64,000 nucleotides of DNA from UBA2231 sp964415175 (GTDB taxonomy: Bacteria; Elusimicrobiota; Elusimicrobia; Elusimicrobiales; UBA9959): NCBI GenBank assembly GCA_964415175.1, contig CAYPYG010000012.1, forward strand, positions 1-64,000. Reading direction: 5' to 3'. The translations under genes were made by a program, and so were the position numbers. The notes below the pieces were generated by a model that did not search any database, was not told the DNA's origin, and was given only the letters and a program-made list of their open reading frames with translations. The number at the start of each line of letters is the position of its first letter. The first letter of the stretch is position 1. This document shows, one piece after another, positions 46,933 to 54,743 of the stretch.

Positions 46933-48339
46933 TCAGTCCTCTTTCAGTTCGGTCACCGGGCCGAACTCCGCTAGCGGCCGGTCGAACTTCGATTTGTCGC
47001 CTATGACGAAGATCACGGCCTTCGAAGGGTCGAAATACTTCTTTCCCGCCTTCAGCGCGTTCTCCGCGGAGACGGCCGAGACGTCGGCCACGAAAGAGTC
47101 CAGATAACCGGGTTTGAAGCCGTAAAGCTCCTCCAGCGCGCGCTCGGAGACCAGCTTGTGCGGGGTGGCGAACTTGAAGACGAAGGGGTTGACTATCGAG
47201 CCCTTGCTGCGCGACACTTCGTCCGCGGCCGGCGCCGCCGAGCCGGCCAGCCCCAGCTGCCGCAGCATCTCCGAGAGCGCCTGCGAATAGGTCTCGGGCT
47301 TGGTGCCGCAGTAGCTGAACAGGAAGCCGCCGTTCCTGCGGCGGGCATTGGCCGAATACACCGAGTAGGCCAGGCCGCGGGCGGTCCGCACTTCCCTGAA
47401 AAGCCGCGACTGGAAGCCGCCGCCCAGTATGTCCGTCATGACGGCGAGGGGATAATTGTCCGGGTCCAGGTAATCCGTGCCTTTCTGCATGACCACGAGG
47501 AAGGCCTGCGGCACCTTCTTGTCGATAAGGTACACCCTGCGGCCGGAGAGCTCCGGCGCCGGGGGGATGGCGGCCGCGGCGATCTCCGCCTTTTTCCAGC
47601 CGCCGAACTTTTCCCGCAGGGTCTCCAGCATCTTCTCGTCGGAAGGGAGATCCCCGCTCACCGCCAGTATCGCGTTGTTGGGGCGGTAGAAAGCGCCGTG
47701 AAAGGCCAGCAGGTCCGCGCGTGTTATCGAGCCCACGGTCTCCAGCTCCGTGCGGGTCCCGTAAGGGTGGGAGGGGCCGTAGAACACCCGCTTGGCCTCC
47801 CGCACCGCGCTCTCGTCGGGCTTGTCGTTGCGGCGCCGTATCACTTCCAGCTCCGAGTCGCGCGCGACCTTGACCTTCTCCTCCTCGAAAGCCGGGGCGA
47901 TGAGCACGTCGGCGTAGATGTCCAGCACCTTGCCGAGGTCTTTCGTGAGCGCCGTCATGTCCAGGCGGGTCTCCTCGGAGAAGGCGTCGCCCGAGATGGA
48001 GGCCCCGAGGTATTCGAGGGTCCTGTCTATCTCGTCCGCCTTGTAGCGGGCGCTGCCGCCGTCCTTGACCAGGTAGGAGGTCATCTGCGCTATGCCGGCT
48101 TTGCCCGGCAGGTCGGCGGCGTTGCCGGCCCTGATGAAGGCCGAGATATGCACGACGGGAAGGGTATTGTCCCGCAGCATATAGACGGTCAGGCCGTTCT
48201 CCAGGACGTAGCGTTCCGGCTTGCCGGGCCTGAAGTCCAGCGGGCCGAACCTGGCCAGCACGGGATGATCGGCGAAAGAGAGGGCTGCGGTCGTCATGAT
48301 AGCTCCTGAGAACAATATGGCGGACATTCGCTTTTTCAT
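46933..48339 (-). CDS. M16-family peptidase subunit, catalytically inactive type
   Basis: A 468-residue secreted M16 (pitrilysin) family protein with a signal peptide (about 1-23). The usual H-x-x-E-H zinc motif is replaced by Q-M-T-S-Y (in G-I-A-Q-M-T-S-Y), so it cannot bind zinc. It keeps the substrate-binding Arg/Tyr region (S-R-L-F-R-E-V-R, then G-L-A-Y-S-V-Y), as in the alpha subunits of mitochondrial processing peptidase and bacterial two-gene M16B enzymes. The start overlaps the stop of the active subunit gene (ATGA), so a heterodimer is very likely. Confidence 0.87.
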   Translation of the reverse strand: MKKRMSAILFSGAIMTTAALSFADHPVLARFGPLDFRPGKPERYVLENGLTVYMLRDNTLPVVHISAFIRAGNAADLPGKAGIAQMTSYLVKDGGSARYKADEIDRTLEYLGASISGDAFSEETRLDMTALTKDLGKVLDIYADVLIAPAFEEEKVKVARDSELEVIRRRNDKPDESAVREAKRVFYGPSHPYGTRTELETVGSITRADLLAFHGAFYRPNNAILAVSGDLPSDEKMLETLREKFGGWKKAEIAAAAIPPAPELSGRRVYLIDKKVPQAFLVVMQKGTDYLDPDNYPLAVMTDILGGGFQSRLFREVRTARGLAYSVYSANARRRNGGFLFSYCGTKPETYSQALSEMLRQLGLAGSAAPAADEVSRSKGSIVNPFVFKFATPHKLVSERALEELYGFKPGYLDSFVADVSAVSAENALKAGKKYFDPSKAVIFVIGDKSKFDRPLAEFGPVTELKED

Positions 48340-49907
48340 TTACCGGCTCCATCGGACGGTACGGGGACGCCATGCGGCATGGTCTCCCCCGCTGATGCGA
48401 GCGAGACTATCGTGTAGTTGGAGCGCGTCAGGTACTTTCCGGCGGCCGCCGAAACGTCGGCCGGCTTCACGCGTTTGAGGCGCTCCAGCAGCGCCCAGTC
48501 GTATTTCCAGTCGCCCATGATCCTGTCGTTGTGGGAGAGGTTCTTGGCGAAATTGAGGTCGTTCTCCAGCCCCCGGACCATCTCGGACTCGTAATTGTTG
48601 ATGATCTTCTCCAGCTCCCATTCCGTGGGCGGGGTTTTTTTGACCGCGTCCAGTTCCTCCCAGACGGCGGCCTCCAGGGCGGCGGAGGTATGGGGGGCCC
48701 TGGGATAGCCGACCACCAGGAAAAGCGAGGGGTAACGGCTGCCCGGCAGCGAATGATGCGAGCCGGCGTAGAGCGCGAGGTTCTTGCCTTCGACCAGGTT
48801 CCGGTAGAAGCGCCCCGTCTTGCCGTTGGAGAGCACCTCGCTGAGCATGATCAGCGCCGGGGTGTCCTGGTGGGCTTCCCCCGGGTTGTGGAAGCCCATG
48901 TAGAAGGCGGGCTGGGCGTCGAAGAAGACGTTCACGCGCCTTTCGGCGTTCTGCTCCGGCTCCACCGTGTAAGCGTCGGAGGGGAGTTCGCCCTTTTTCC
49001 AGTTCCCGAAATACTTTTCCGTCATGCGCAGCATCTCGGCGGCGTCCACGTCGCCCACTATGGCCAGCGTCGCGTTATTGGGCACGTAGAACCGGGCGTA
49101 GAACTCCTCGGCGTCGGTGCGGGTCAGCTTCTTCAGGTCGTCCATCCAGCCTATCGTGGGGTTGTGATAGGGGTGGGCCTTGAAGGCGGCGGCCGAGAGG
49201 TTCTCGAAGAGGATATTGCCGGGCTTGCTCTCTCCCATGCGCAGCTCCTCCATTATCACGCTGCGCTCCTTGTAGAACTCGCGCAGTACCGGGTTCTTGA
49301 ACCGGTCGGATTCCATTATCATCCAGGCCTCGGCCCGGTCGGCCGGCAGCGAGACCTGGTAGACCGTGTAGTCCACGGCGGTGGCCGCGTTCAGGCCGTT
49401 GGCGCCCAGTTTCTCGTAAGTGCCGAAGAATTCGCCCGAGACCGAGAGTTCGCCCGCCTCTTTTTCCAGGGCGGTCAGCCGTTTCGTCAGCTCGTCCACC
49501 CGGGCCTTGTCCGCCGCGTCGCCCCTGGCTTCCTCGCCTATCAGTTCCCGCGCCGTCCTCTCTATCCTGTCCAGGACCTTCTTCTCGTTGGCGTAGTTCC
49601 TGGTGTTCATCGTTTTGGTGCCCTTGAACGCCATGTGCTCGAAGACATGGGCCAGGCCGGTCTTGCCGGAGGGGCAGTCGACATTGCCGACCTTGAAGGT
49701 CAGCGCGAAGGAGACCGTGGGCGCGAATTTCTTTTCCAGCACCAGGACTTTCAGGCCGTTCTTGAGAGTATGAGAGACCACTGGCGGATATTTTGGGTCG
49801 GTCTCGACCGTCGCGCCCAGTTTTCCGAGAGCCCCGGCGTCGTCGGCTCCGGCCGACAGCGGCGCGGCCAGCAGCAGCAGCCCGGGCAGGAAGGCTGAAA
49901 GATTCAT
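48336..49907 (-). CDS. M16-family zinc peptidase, active subunit
   Basis: A 523-residue secreted M16 peptidase with signal peptide (about 1-21). The inverted zinc motif is intact: H87, E90 and H91 in G-L-A-H-V-F-E-H-M-A-F-K-G-T, with the distal Glu in V-I-M-E-E-L-R-M. A charged helical insertion lies at about 110-150. It should be the catalytic partner of the following subunit and cleave peptides in the periplasm or outside. The start is the ATG preceded by GGAGGA, not the longer frame to 49919. A TATAAT lies upstream on the minus strand. Confidence 0.9.
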   Translation of the reverse strand: MNLSAFLPGLLLLAAPLSAGADDAGALGKLGATVETDPKYPPVVSHTLKNGLKVLVLEKKFAPTVSFALTFKVGNVDCPSGKTGLAHVFEHMAFKGTKTMNTRNYANEKKVLDRIERTARELIGEEARGDAADKARVDELTKRLTALEKEAGELSVSGEFFGTYEKLGANGLNAATAVDYTVYQVSLPADRAEAWMIMESDRFKNPVLREFYKERSVIMEELRMGESKPGNILFENLSAAAFKAHPYHNPTIGWMDDLKKLTRTDAEEFYARFYVPNNATLAIVGDVDAAEMLRMTEKYFGNWKKGELPSDAYTVEPEQNAERRVNVFFDAQPAFYMGFHNPGEAHQDTPALIMLSEVLSNGKTGRFYRNLVEGKNLALYAGSHHSLPGSRYPSLFLVVGYPRAPHTSAALEAAVWEELDAVKKTPPTEWELEKIINNYESEMVRGLENDLNFAKNLSHNDRIMGDWKYDWALLERLKRVKPADVSAAAGKYLTRSNYTIVSLASAGETMPHGVPVPSDGAGK

Positions 49908-50078
49908 CGTTTCCTCCATAGAAAGGGGGACGGTCCGGTTCCCCGCCGTAATTATACCAAGTTAAATTTATCCGCTATCGGAGAGAAAAGGCCGCGCCGG
50001 CGGCGGGATCGTTCCGCTCTTTCAGGCGGAAAGCCGGCCTGGCGGGATCGGCGTCCCGGAACTTTTTTCCCGTGGAAG

Positions 50079-50261
50079 TCAGGCGCCTGACTCCAGCTTT
50101 TCCAGCGCGGCCGCTATCCCGGCGGCCGCCTGCTTCATCAGCGCCAGCATCTCTTTCTTTTCCGCCGGGGAGCAGTCCTTGTAAAGCTCGGCCGCGCTCT
50201 TGAGGCTGGAGCATTTGGACCGCAGGTCGTGCAGCAGTTTAGAGGAGATCTCTTCAGTCAT
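50079..50261 (-). CDS. H-box-only mini protein (histidine-kinase DHp-like)
   Basis: A 60-residue, all-helical protein. Near the start it carries L-L-H-D-L-R-S-K, which resembles the phospho-accepting H-box of histidine kinases (H-D-L-R-x-P-L), followed by two predicted antiparallel helices; there is no ATPase domain. It overlaps the 3' end of the NtrC-type regulator gene by eight bases, so the two are co-translated. It could be a phosphotransfer protein or a decoy binding the regulator's receiver domain. No close family recognised; the H-box reading is mine. Confidence 0.55.
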   Translation of the reverse strand: MTEEISSKLLHDLRSKCSSLKSAAELYKDCSPAEKKEMLALMKQAAAGIAAALEKLESGA

Positions 50262-51615
50262 CGTCGCCCCCGTCGTCGTTCTTCTTCAGCACGGAATAAA
50301 GCAGCCTGGTCGATATTTGAAGGTCGGCCATGGTCCTGGTGCGCTTGCCGCCGTTCTCCGCCAGGTTGCGCAGGACTATCTCCTCGGCGACCTTGTCCAG
50401 CGCGGCCTGCAGGCCGTCCTTGAGCGCCAGCGCGTAGAGTTCGTCGCTCTCGCCCCCGGCCGGCCGCGTCGCGGCGGCCGCGGCCGAGAAACCGCGCGGC
50501 TTGAGATGCCGCCCGGCGATGACGCCGTCTATCCGTCCCTCGGGACCGCAGCAGACCAGGTCCACGAACTTCTTTACCTCGCGCGCGTTGCCGGGCCATT
50601 TATACTCCTCCAGCATGGCCCGGGCCTCGGCCGTGAACGAGAGCCGCCTGCCGCCCCTGGTGAAATGGCGTATCAGCGGGAACAGGTCGCCGGGCCGCTC
50701 GCCCAGCGGCTTGAGTTTGAGCGTATAGCCCTGCACGCGCTGGAAGAGGTCGAAGCGCATCCGGCCGCGCGCGACGAGGTCCTTCGGGTCCTCCAGCGTG
50801 GCGCTTATGACCCGGAAATCCGAGGTCTCGGGCCGCTCGGAGCCCAGCGGGTGGAAGGTCTTCTCCTCGATGGCCTTGAGCAGCTTCATCTGCATGTTCG
50901 GGCTCATCGTGCCTATCTCGTCGAGGAAAAGCGTGCCCTTATGCGCCTCCAGCAGCCGCCCGCGGCGCGCCTCGCCGGCGCCGGTAAAGGCGCCTTTCTT
51001 GTAGCCGAAAAGCTCCGCCTCAAGAAGATCTTCGGTGTAAGCGGAACAGTTTATCGCCACGAAGGCGCCGGGTCTGCCCGAGCGGTCGTGGATAATGCGC
51101 GCCAGCGAGGTCTTGCCGGTGCCCGACGGTCCGAGTATCATCACGGGCAGATCGGTCGGCGCGTAGTGCAGCGCCTCGGTCACCGCGGCGCGCAGTTCCG
51201 GGTCCTCCGTCACGAAAGCGGACTCGAAAACGTCGGTGCCCGCGTCGAGCTTGCGGTTCTGGACGAACTTGCGGATGATATCGGCGATATTGGACTCTTC
51301 GTTGCCCTTGGCGTAGAAATCCCTGGCGCCCAGCTCATAGGCTTTGTCGATGATGTCCTCGGAGTCTGAGCTGGAGACCACCACGGCATAGACGCCTTTT
51401 TCCGCCGCGGCCTTGATGGCTTTCAGGCCGGAATAATCGTCGTCCGGCCCCAGCATCAGGTCGAAGAAGCCGATATCGTATTTATCGCGGCCCAGGTAAC
51501 CGAGGGCGCTTTTCAGGTCCCCGGCCATGTCCAGCTTGTGGCCGGTCAGCTGCGCGGCCATGATCTTCTGGGCCAGTTTATCGTCCTCAAGGACGAGAAT
51601 ATTGAGTTTTTCCAT
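50254..51615 (-). CDS. NtrC-type sigma-54 activator response regulator
   Basis: A 453-residue activator. The receiver domain (1-120) has D11/D12, phospho-acceptor D52 in F-F-D-L-M-L, and K103. The AAA+ domain (about 130-370) has Walker A G-P-S-G-T-G-K-T (162-169), the sigma-54-contacting G-A-F-T-G-A loop (208-213), and Walker B T-L-F-L-D-E. A Fis-type helix-turn-helix closes the protein (about 405-445). All parts needed for ATP-driven sigma-54 promoter opening are present. The start follows the conserved receiver beginning; a longer frame to 51738 is not coding. It is divergent from the first sigma-54 promoter, and candidate binding sites lie just before its start, so it may control itself. 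Confidence 0.93.
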   Translation of the reverse strand: MEKLNILVLEDDKLAQKIMAAQLTGHKLDMAGDLKSALGYLGRDKYDIGFFDLMLGPDDDYSGLKAIKAAAEKGVYAVVVSSSDSEDIIDKAYELGARDFYAKGNEESNIADIIRKFVQNRKLDAGTDVFESAFVTEDPELRAAVTEALHYAPTDLPVMILGPSGTGKTSLARIIHDRSGRPGAFVAINCSAYTEDLLEAELFGYKKGAFTGAGEARRGRLLEAHKGTLFLDEIGTMSPNMQMKLLKAIEEKTFHPLGSERPETSDFRVISATLEDPKDLVARGRMRFDLFQRVQGYTLKLKPLGERPGDLFPLIRHFTRGGRRLSFTAEARAMLEEYKWPGNAREVKKFVDLVCCGPEGRIDGVIAGRHLKPRGFSAAAAATRPAGGESDELYALALKDGLQAALDKVAEEIVLRNLAENGGKRTRTMADLQISTRLLYSVLKKNDDGGDDD

Positions 51616-51618
51616 AGT

Positions 51619-51652
51619 TTCTCGTATGAAAATAGATATTTTCTTTTGAAAA
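51619..51652. promoter_or_regulatory. Candidate activator-binding sites upstream of P1
   Basis: Two sites of the form TTYTC-N4-GAAAA: TTCTC-GTAT-GAAAA (51619-51632) and TTTTC-TTTT-GAAAA (51639-51652). Their centres are 20 bp apart and lie about 100-120 bp before the -12 element, a normal enhancer distance. Confidence 0.55.
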
Positions 51653-51732
51653 GGACCCCCGGATATTATACTTAAAACGCCTGTAAGGGGCGCAAAAAAT
51701 ATGAAAAAGAACCTGTTTTGACTAAAGAATGT

Positions 51733-51748
51733 TGGCATTTAAATTGCT
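51733..51748 (+). promoter_or_regulatory. Sigma-54 promoter P1
   Basis: TGGCAT-TTAAA-TTGCT. The GG and GC pairs are ten bases apart, as required for -24/-12 promoters. Transcription should begin near 51759, 25 bases before the first small peptide gene, which is followed by the sigma-54-like gene. Confidence 0.85.
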
Positions 51749-51783
51749 CTATTCGTTTTGAAAGGCTATAATACGGAGGGGAC

Positions 51784-51879
51784 ATGCTTATCGATAACAT
51801 AACGATGCTGGTATCGTTCTTCGGAAGGTTCTTCAGTTTCGGCGGCTATACCGGTTATTACGGAGGCCGCTGCGTTTAA
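51784..51879 (+). CDS. 31-residue peptide, candidate modified-peptide precursor
   Basis: A 31-residue peptide directly behind sigma-54 promoter P1, with a GGAGGGG ribosome-binding site. The first half is hydrophobic (L-V-S-F-F-G-R-F-F), the second is G-G-Y-T-G-Y-Y-G-G-R-C-V, rich in Gly and Tyr with one Cys near the end. It looks like a leader plus small core, or like a secreted signalling peptide. It is followed after 24 bases by the sigma-54-like gene, so expression of sigma factor and peptide is linked. No family recognised. Confidence 0.6.
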   Translation: MLIDNITMLVSFFGRFFSFGGYTGYYGGRCV

Positions 51880-51903
51880 ACGCTGTCAGCCGGAGCGGAG
51901 CAT

Positions 51904-52959
51904 ATGAGAATAAGAGGAATGCGGGCGGGAATGCGCACAGGAGCCAGGACTTCGGCGGCCCTTATGGGGGCGCTGAAACTGGCGCAGCTGGCGGGCCTCA
52001 GTGAAGACGATTTCGAGAAACAGCTGGCCGCGCTGGAGGGCAACCGCTTCTTCCAGCTGCTCAAGACCTCCGGCGCGCTGCGCGTTTCGGAGTACCCGGC
52101 CGCCCGCTATGCCGCCCTTCATAACGCCGGCCGCGGCATGAAACTGTCCGCAGGCGAACTGCCGGAACTGGCCGACGGCAAAGGCGACCTGGTCGCCCTG
52201 ATACAGGGGATAGGGCAGGAGAACTTCGAGAATTACTTCCTCAAGGACGCCGCGCCGGGCGACGACGAACGCGCCCGCGCCTGCGGCATCAGCCGCGAGG
52301 ACGCCGCCCGCCTGCGCGATTTCGTCAACCGCGTCTATATGCAGTCCGAATTCGAGGCTCCCGCCGAAGGTCCGGAGTCGACCGTCTTCAGCGCGGTCGC
52401 CGGCATAGACATCGAGGACGGCATCCCGGCGCTGGCCTTCTTCCACCGCGAGATCTGGAAGGGCAGCTATAAGGTGGACAATGACAAGCTGACCGAAATG
52501 ATGCGCGACCTGCCGCTCTCCGAGCGCGACGGCGTGGAGAAAGTGCTCAAGCGCGTCGAGTTCGCCGAGAAGCGCAAGACCACCCTCTACCGGGCGCTCG
52601 AGATACTCATCAGCGTGCAGGCCGATTACCTGCGCACCGGCGAGCCAGGCCGCCGCCGCCCGCTCTCGCAGAAGACGCTGGCGAAAAATCTAGAGGTGCA
52701 CCCCAGCGTGCTCAACCGCCTGGTTTCCAACAAGTCCATCCGCATGCCCTGGGGCCTGGAGGCGCCGATGGTCACGCTGCTGCCCAGCTCCAAGAAGGTC
52801 AACCTGGAGCGGCTCTGCGCCATAGCCGAGCAACATCCCGCCTTCAGCGACGAGAAGTTGCGCTCGGAACTGAACGCCCGCCACGGCGTGGACCTCTCGC
52901 GCCGCTCCATTGCCCAGTACCGCAAGGACATGGCCATCGCCTGCTCCGGCGCGCGGTAA
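51904..52959 (+). CDS. Short, divergent sigma-54 factor (RpoN-like)
   Basis: A 351-residue protein with the full order of sigma-54 regions in reduced form. Residues about 18-50 (A-L-K-L-A-Q-L-A-G-L, then L-A-A-L-E-G-N-R-F-F) match the activator-responsive region I. Residues 85-245 match the core-binding region, ending in L-I-S-V-Q-A-D-Y-L. The -12 binding helix-turn-helix is at 253-280 (P-L-S-Q-K-T-L-A-K-N-L-E-V-H), and the -24-reading RpoN box is S-R-R-S-I-A-Q-Y-R-K (332-341; usual form A-R-R-T-V-A-K-Y-R-E). It is 80-150 residues shorter than typical RpoN. Its own promoter is of sigma-54 type, suggesting positive feedback. Probably dedicated to this locus. Confidence 0.82.
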   Translation: MRIRGMRAGMRTGARTSAALMGALKLAQLAGLSEDDFEKQLAALEGNRFFQLLKTSGALRVSEYPAARYAALHNAGRGMKLSAGELPELADGKGDLVALIQGIGQENFENYFLKDAAPGDDERARACGISREDAARLRDFVNRVYMQSEFEAPAEGPESTVFSAVAGIDIEDGIPALAFFHREIWKGSYKVDNDKLTEMMRDLPLSERDGVEKVLKRVEFAEKRKTTLYRALEILISVQADYLRTGEPGRRRPLSQKTLAKNLEVHPSVLNRLVSNKSIRMPWGLEAPMVTLLPSSKKVNLERLCAIAEQHPAFSDEKLRSELNARHGVDLSRRSIAQYRKDMAIACSGAR

Positions 52960-53063
52960 AACTGCTGGAGCGGCCTGGGCAGTCCACGTCTTTCTCCGTA
53001 AGATTTTTTCCTGAAATATTTTCATCCATATTTGCCGCGACCCCCTGGCGACGATCCGTGTGG

Positions 53064-53096
53064 TTTTCGCTCGAAAATAATATTTTCGCACGAAAA
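53064..53096. promoter_or_regulatory. Candidate activator-binding sites upstream of P2
   Basis: Two perfect palindromes, TTTTCGCTCGAAAA (53064-53077) and TTTTCGCACGAAAA (53083-53096), with centres 19 bp apart and about 85-105 bp before the -12 element. This is the clearest copy of the TTYTC-N4-GAAAA motif. Confidence 0.7.
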
Positions 53097-53160
53097 GACC
53101 TCCCTCTCCCGCGCATCAACTTGTCAGGGAATATCTTAAAAGCAGCGGGATGAGCGAGGG

Positions 53161-53176
53161 TGGCATATAAATTGCT
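53161..53176 (+). promoter_or_regulatory. Sigma-54 promoter P2
   Basis: TGGCAT-ATAAA-TTGCT, with GG and GC ten bases apart. Transcription should start near 53187, before the four-cysteine peptide gene. Confidence 0.88.
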
Positions 53177-53215
53177 CCTATTGGACGACGGCATTCGGAA
53201 GCAAGGAGGATGGAT

Positions 53216-53350
53216 ATGAGGATAAAAATGGTCAGGGAAGTTCAGCGCAAAGGGATAACCTTTGTGTCGAGAAATTTCGGTTGCGGTAATAACTGCGGGT
53301 GCCAGGGGTGCGCGCAGATAAACGTGCCGGACTCTAACCCACCGCATTAA
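53216..53350 (+). CDS. 44-residue Cys-rich peptide, candidate RiPP precursor
   Basis: A 44-residue peptide with a basic leader-like first half and a core with cysteines at 23, 27, 29 and 32 (F-G-C-G-N-N-C-G-C-Q-G-C-A-Q). Clustered Cys with Gly and Asn is typical of radical-SAM-modified peptides in which thioether or carbon-carbon links are made. The start is the ATG six bases after AAGGAGG; an earlier ATG abuts that site. It is the first gene after sigma-54 promoter P2 and is followed by a strong hairpin and then a radical SAM-SPASM enzyme gene, the usual order for such a pathway. No known family recognised. Confidence 0.75.
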   Translation: MRIKMVREVQRKGITFVSRNFGCGNNCGCQGCAQINVPDSNPPH

Positions 53351-53366
53351 ATGAGGGACGGAAGTT

Positions 53367-53409
53367 CGCCGGCCGGTACGCTTTATCAAAGAGGCTATAC
53401 CGACCGGCG
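53367..53409 (+). promoter_or_regulatory. Intercistronic hairpin between precursor and maturase genes
   Basis: CGCCGGCCGGTA pairs with TACCGACCGGCG (11 of 12 positions) around a 19-base loop, 16 bases after the peptide stop. There is no T-run. It probably stabilises or partly terminates the transcript so more peptide than enzyme is made. Confidence 0.6.
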
Positions 53410-53453
53410 GACAAAAGCCTGAAAATCCAGCGATCATAAGGGAGTTCTTATCT

Positions 53454-54743
53454 ATGAAATACAAATTTTCGAAATACAATCAGGAAATCCGGCATAATGG
53501 AGGGCGATATCTCTACAACTTTTATACCGGAGCCATAGCGGAGCTTCCGGCCGATGTCCGAGGCGGAGGGAGATCTCTTGAAGGCTATTCGCCGGAAGAA
53601 CTGTCGTTCCTGCACGAAAAAGGATTCATCGTCCGGGAGGAAGTGGACGAGATAAAAAGACTGGAGTTCATGCACCTGGCGGGAAAATTCCAGTCTTCTT
53701 CGCTCGGTCTCACCGTTATTCCCACACTGGAGTGCAATTTCGCCTGCGCTTATTGTTACGAGAACGGCGTGAAACAGGCTGTCATGGATAAGAATATAAT
53801 GGACGCGGTATTTTCGTTCGCCGACAGGAAGATACGGAAGGACGCGGTGAAAGACGTCCATCTGCATATCCTGGGCGGCGAGGCCCTGCTGCGGCCGGAT
53901 TTAGTAGGGGAAATACTGGACAGGATGGAACTTCTGCGGGATAAATACGGATTTTCGCTGGCCGCCCAGATGATAACGAACGGGTATTTTCTGGACGGGG
54001 ATATGATCGATCGGCTTCACCTGGTGGGGCGTGTGCGCCAGGTGCAGGTGACCTTTGACGGTTTCGGCGATTCGCATGACCGCGTGCGCCGCCAGCGGGG
54101 CGGAGGAGGGTCGTTCGAGCGCATTCTGGATAATCTGCGCGCGGCGATGGATAAAGGGCTGACGATGGTCGTCCGGTATAACCTGACGGAGTCCAATTTC
54201 CAGGACGCCAAAAAGCTGCTGCGGCTCCTGGGTTCGCTGAAAAAGAAGCCTTTCATCTATTTCGGCCACGTAAAGAATTATAAGAATACCGAGAGCTGTA
54301 AGTCGGTCGGTTGTATGACCAGGGCCCAGTATTCGGCCGCTGATCTCGAGTTGATGCGCTGCGCTTCCGATCTTGGACTGAGGACGGATTGCCTGCCCGC
54401 TCTGTCCTACAACCACTGCGTGGCCGATACGGTGAACGGCTATACCGTAGACCCGCGCGGCGATCTCTTCAAATGCTGGAATGACGTAGGGAGAAAAGAA
54501 CTTTCTTTCGGAAACATCCTGGCCCCGGAGGAGGCGATAATATCGCGCGAGGAGAACTTTTACGGCCATATTCTGAGCGGCCCGTTCAGCACTTCCTGCC
54601 GCGAATGCAAGCTCATGCCCGTCTGCATGGGAGGGTGCCCGATGGAGAGGGAAGAAAGGAAGGATAAAGCCTGCTCCAAGTACAAGTTCCAGTCCGACGA
54701 GTTCGCGAAGATATATCTCGACGCGTGCGGGAGCGCCCGATGA
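53454..54743 (+). CDS. Radical SAM-SPASM peptide maturase
   Basis: A 429-residue enzyme. An N-terminal region (1-80; L-Y-N-F-Y-T-G-A-I-A-E-L) resembles the peptide-recognition part of peptide maturases. The radical SAM cluster is C94/C98/C101 in L-E-C-N-F-A-C-A-Y-C-Y, with G-G-E at 141-143. The C-terminal SPASM domain has C-W-N-D and cysteines at 382, 385, 391, 395, 407 and 425 for auxiliary Fe-S clusters. It should install cross-links in the 44-residue peptide encoded just upstream. An AGGGAG site precedes the ATG. Its end overlaps the MFS gene. Confidence 0.92.
   Translation: MKYKFSKYNQEIRHNGGRYLYNFYTGAIAELPADVRGGGRSLEGYSPEELSFLHEKGFIVREEVDEIKRLEFMHLAGKFQSSSLGLTVIPTLECNFACAYCYENGVKQAVMDKNIMDAVFSFADRKIRKDAVKDVHLHILGGEALLRPDLVGEILDRMELLRDKYGFSLAAQMITNGYFLDGDMIDRLHLVGRVRQVQVTFDGFGDSHDRVRRQRGGGGSFERILDNLRAAMDKGLTMVVRYNLTESNFQDAKKLLRLLGSLKKKPFIYFGHVKNYKNTESCKSVGCMTRAQYSAADLELMRCASDLGLRTDCLPALSYNHCVADTVNGYTVDPRGDLFKCWNDVGRKELSFGNILAPEEAIISREENFYGHILSGPFSTSCRECKLMPVCMGGCPMEREERKDKACSKYKFQSDEFAKIYLDACGSAR

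Noticed and set aside
53351..53422. 23-codon frame directly after the four-cysteine peptide
   Set aside because: It lies across the intercistronic hairpin and has no ribosome-binding site.
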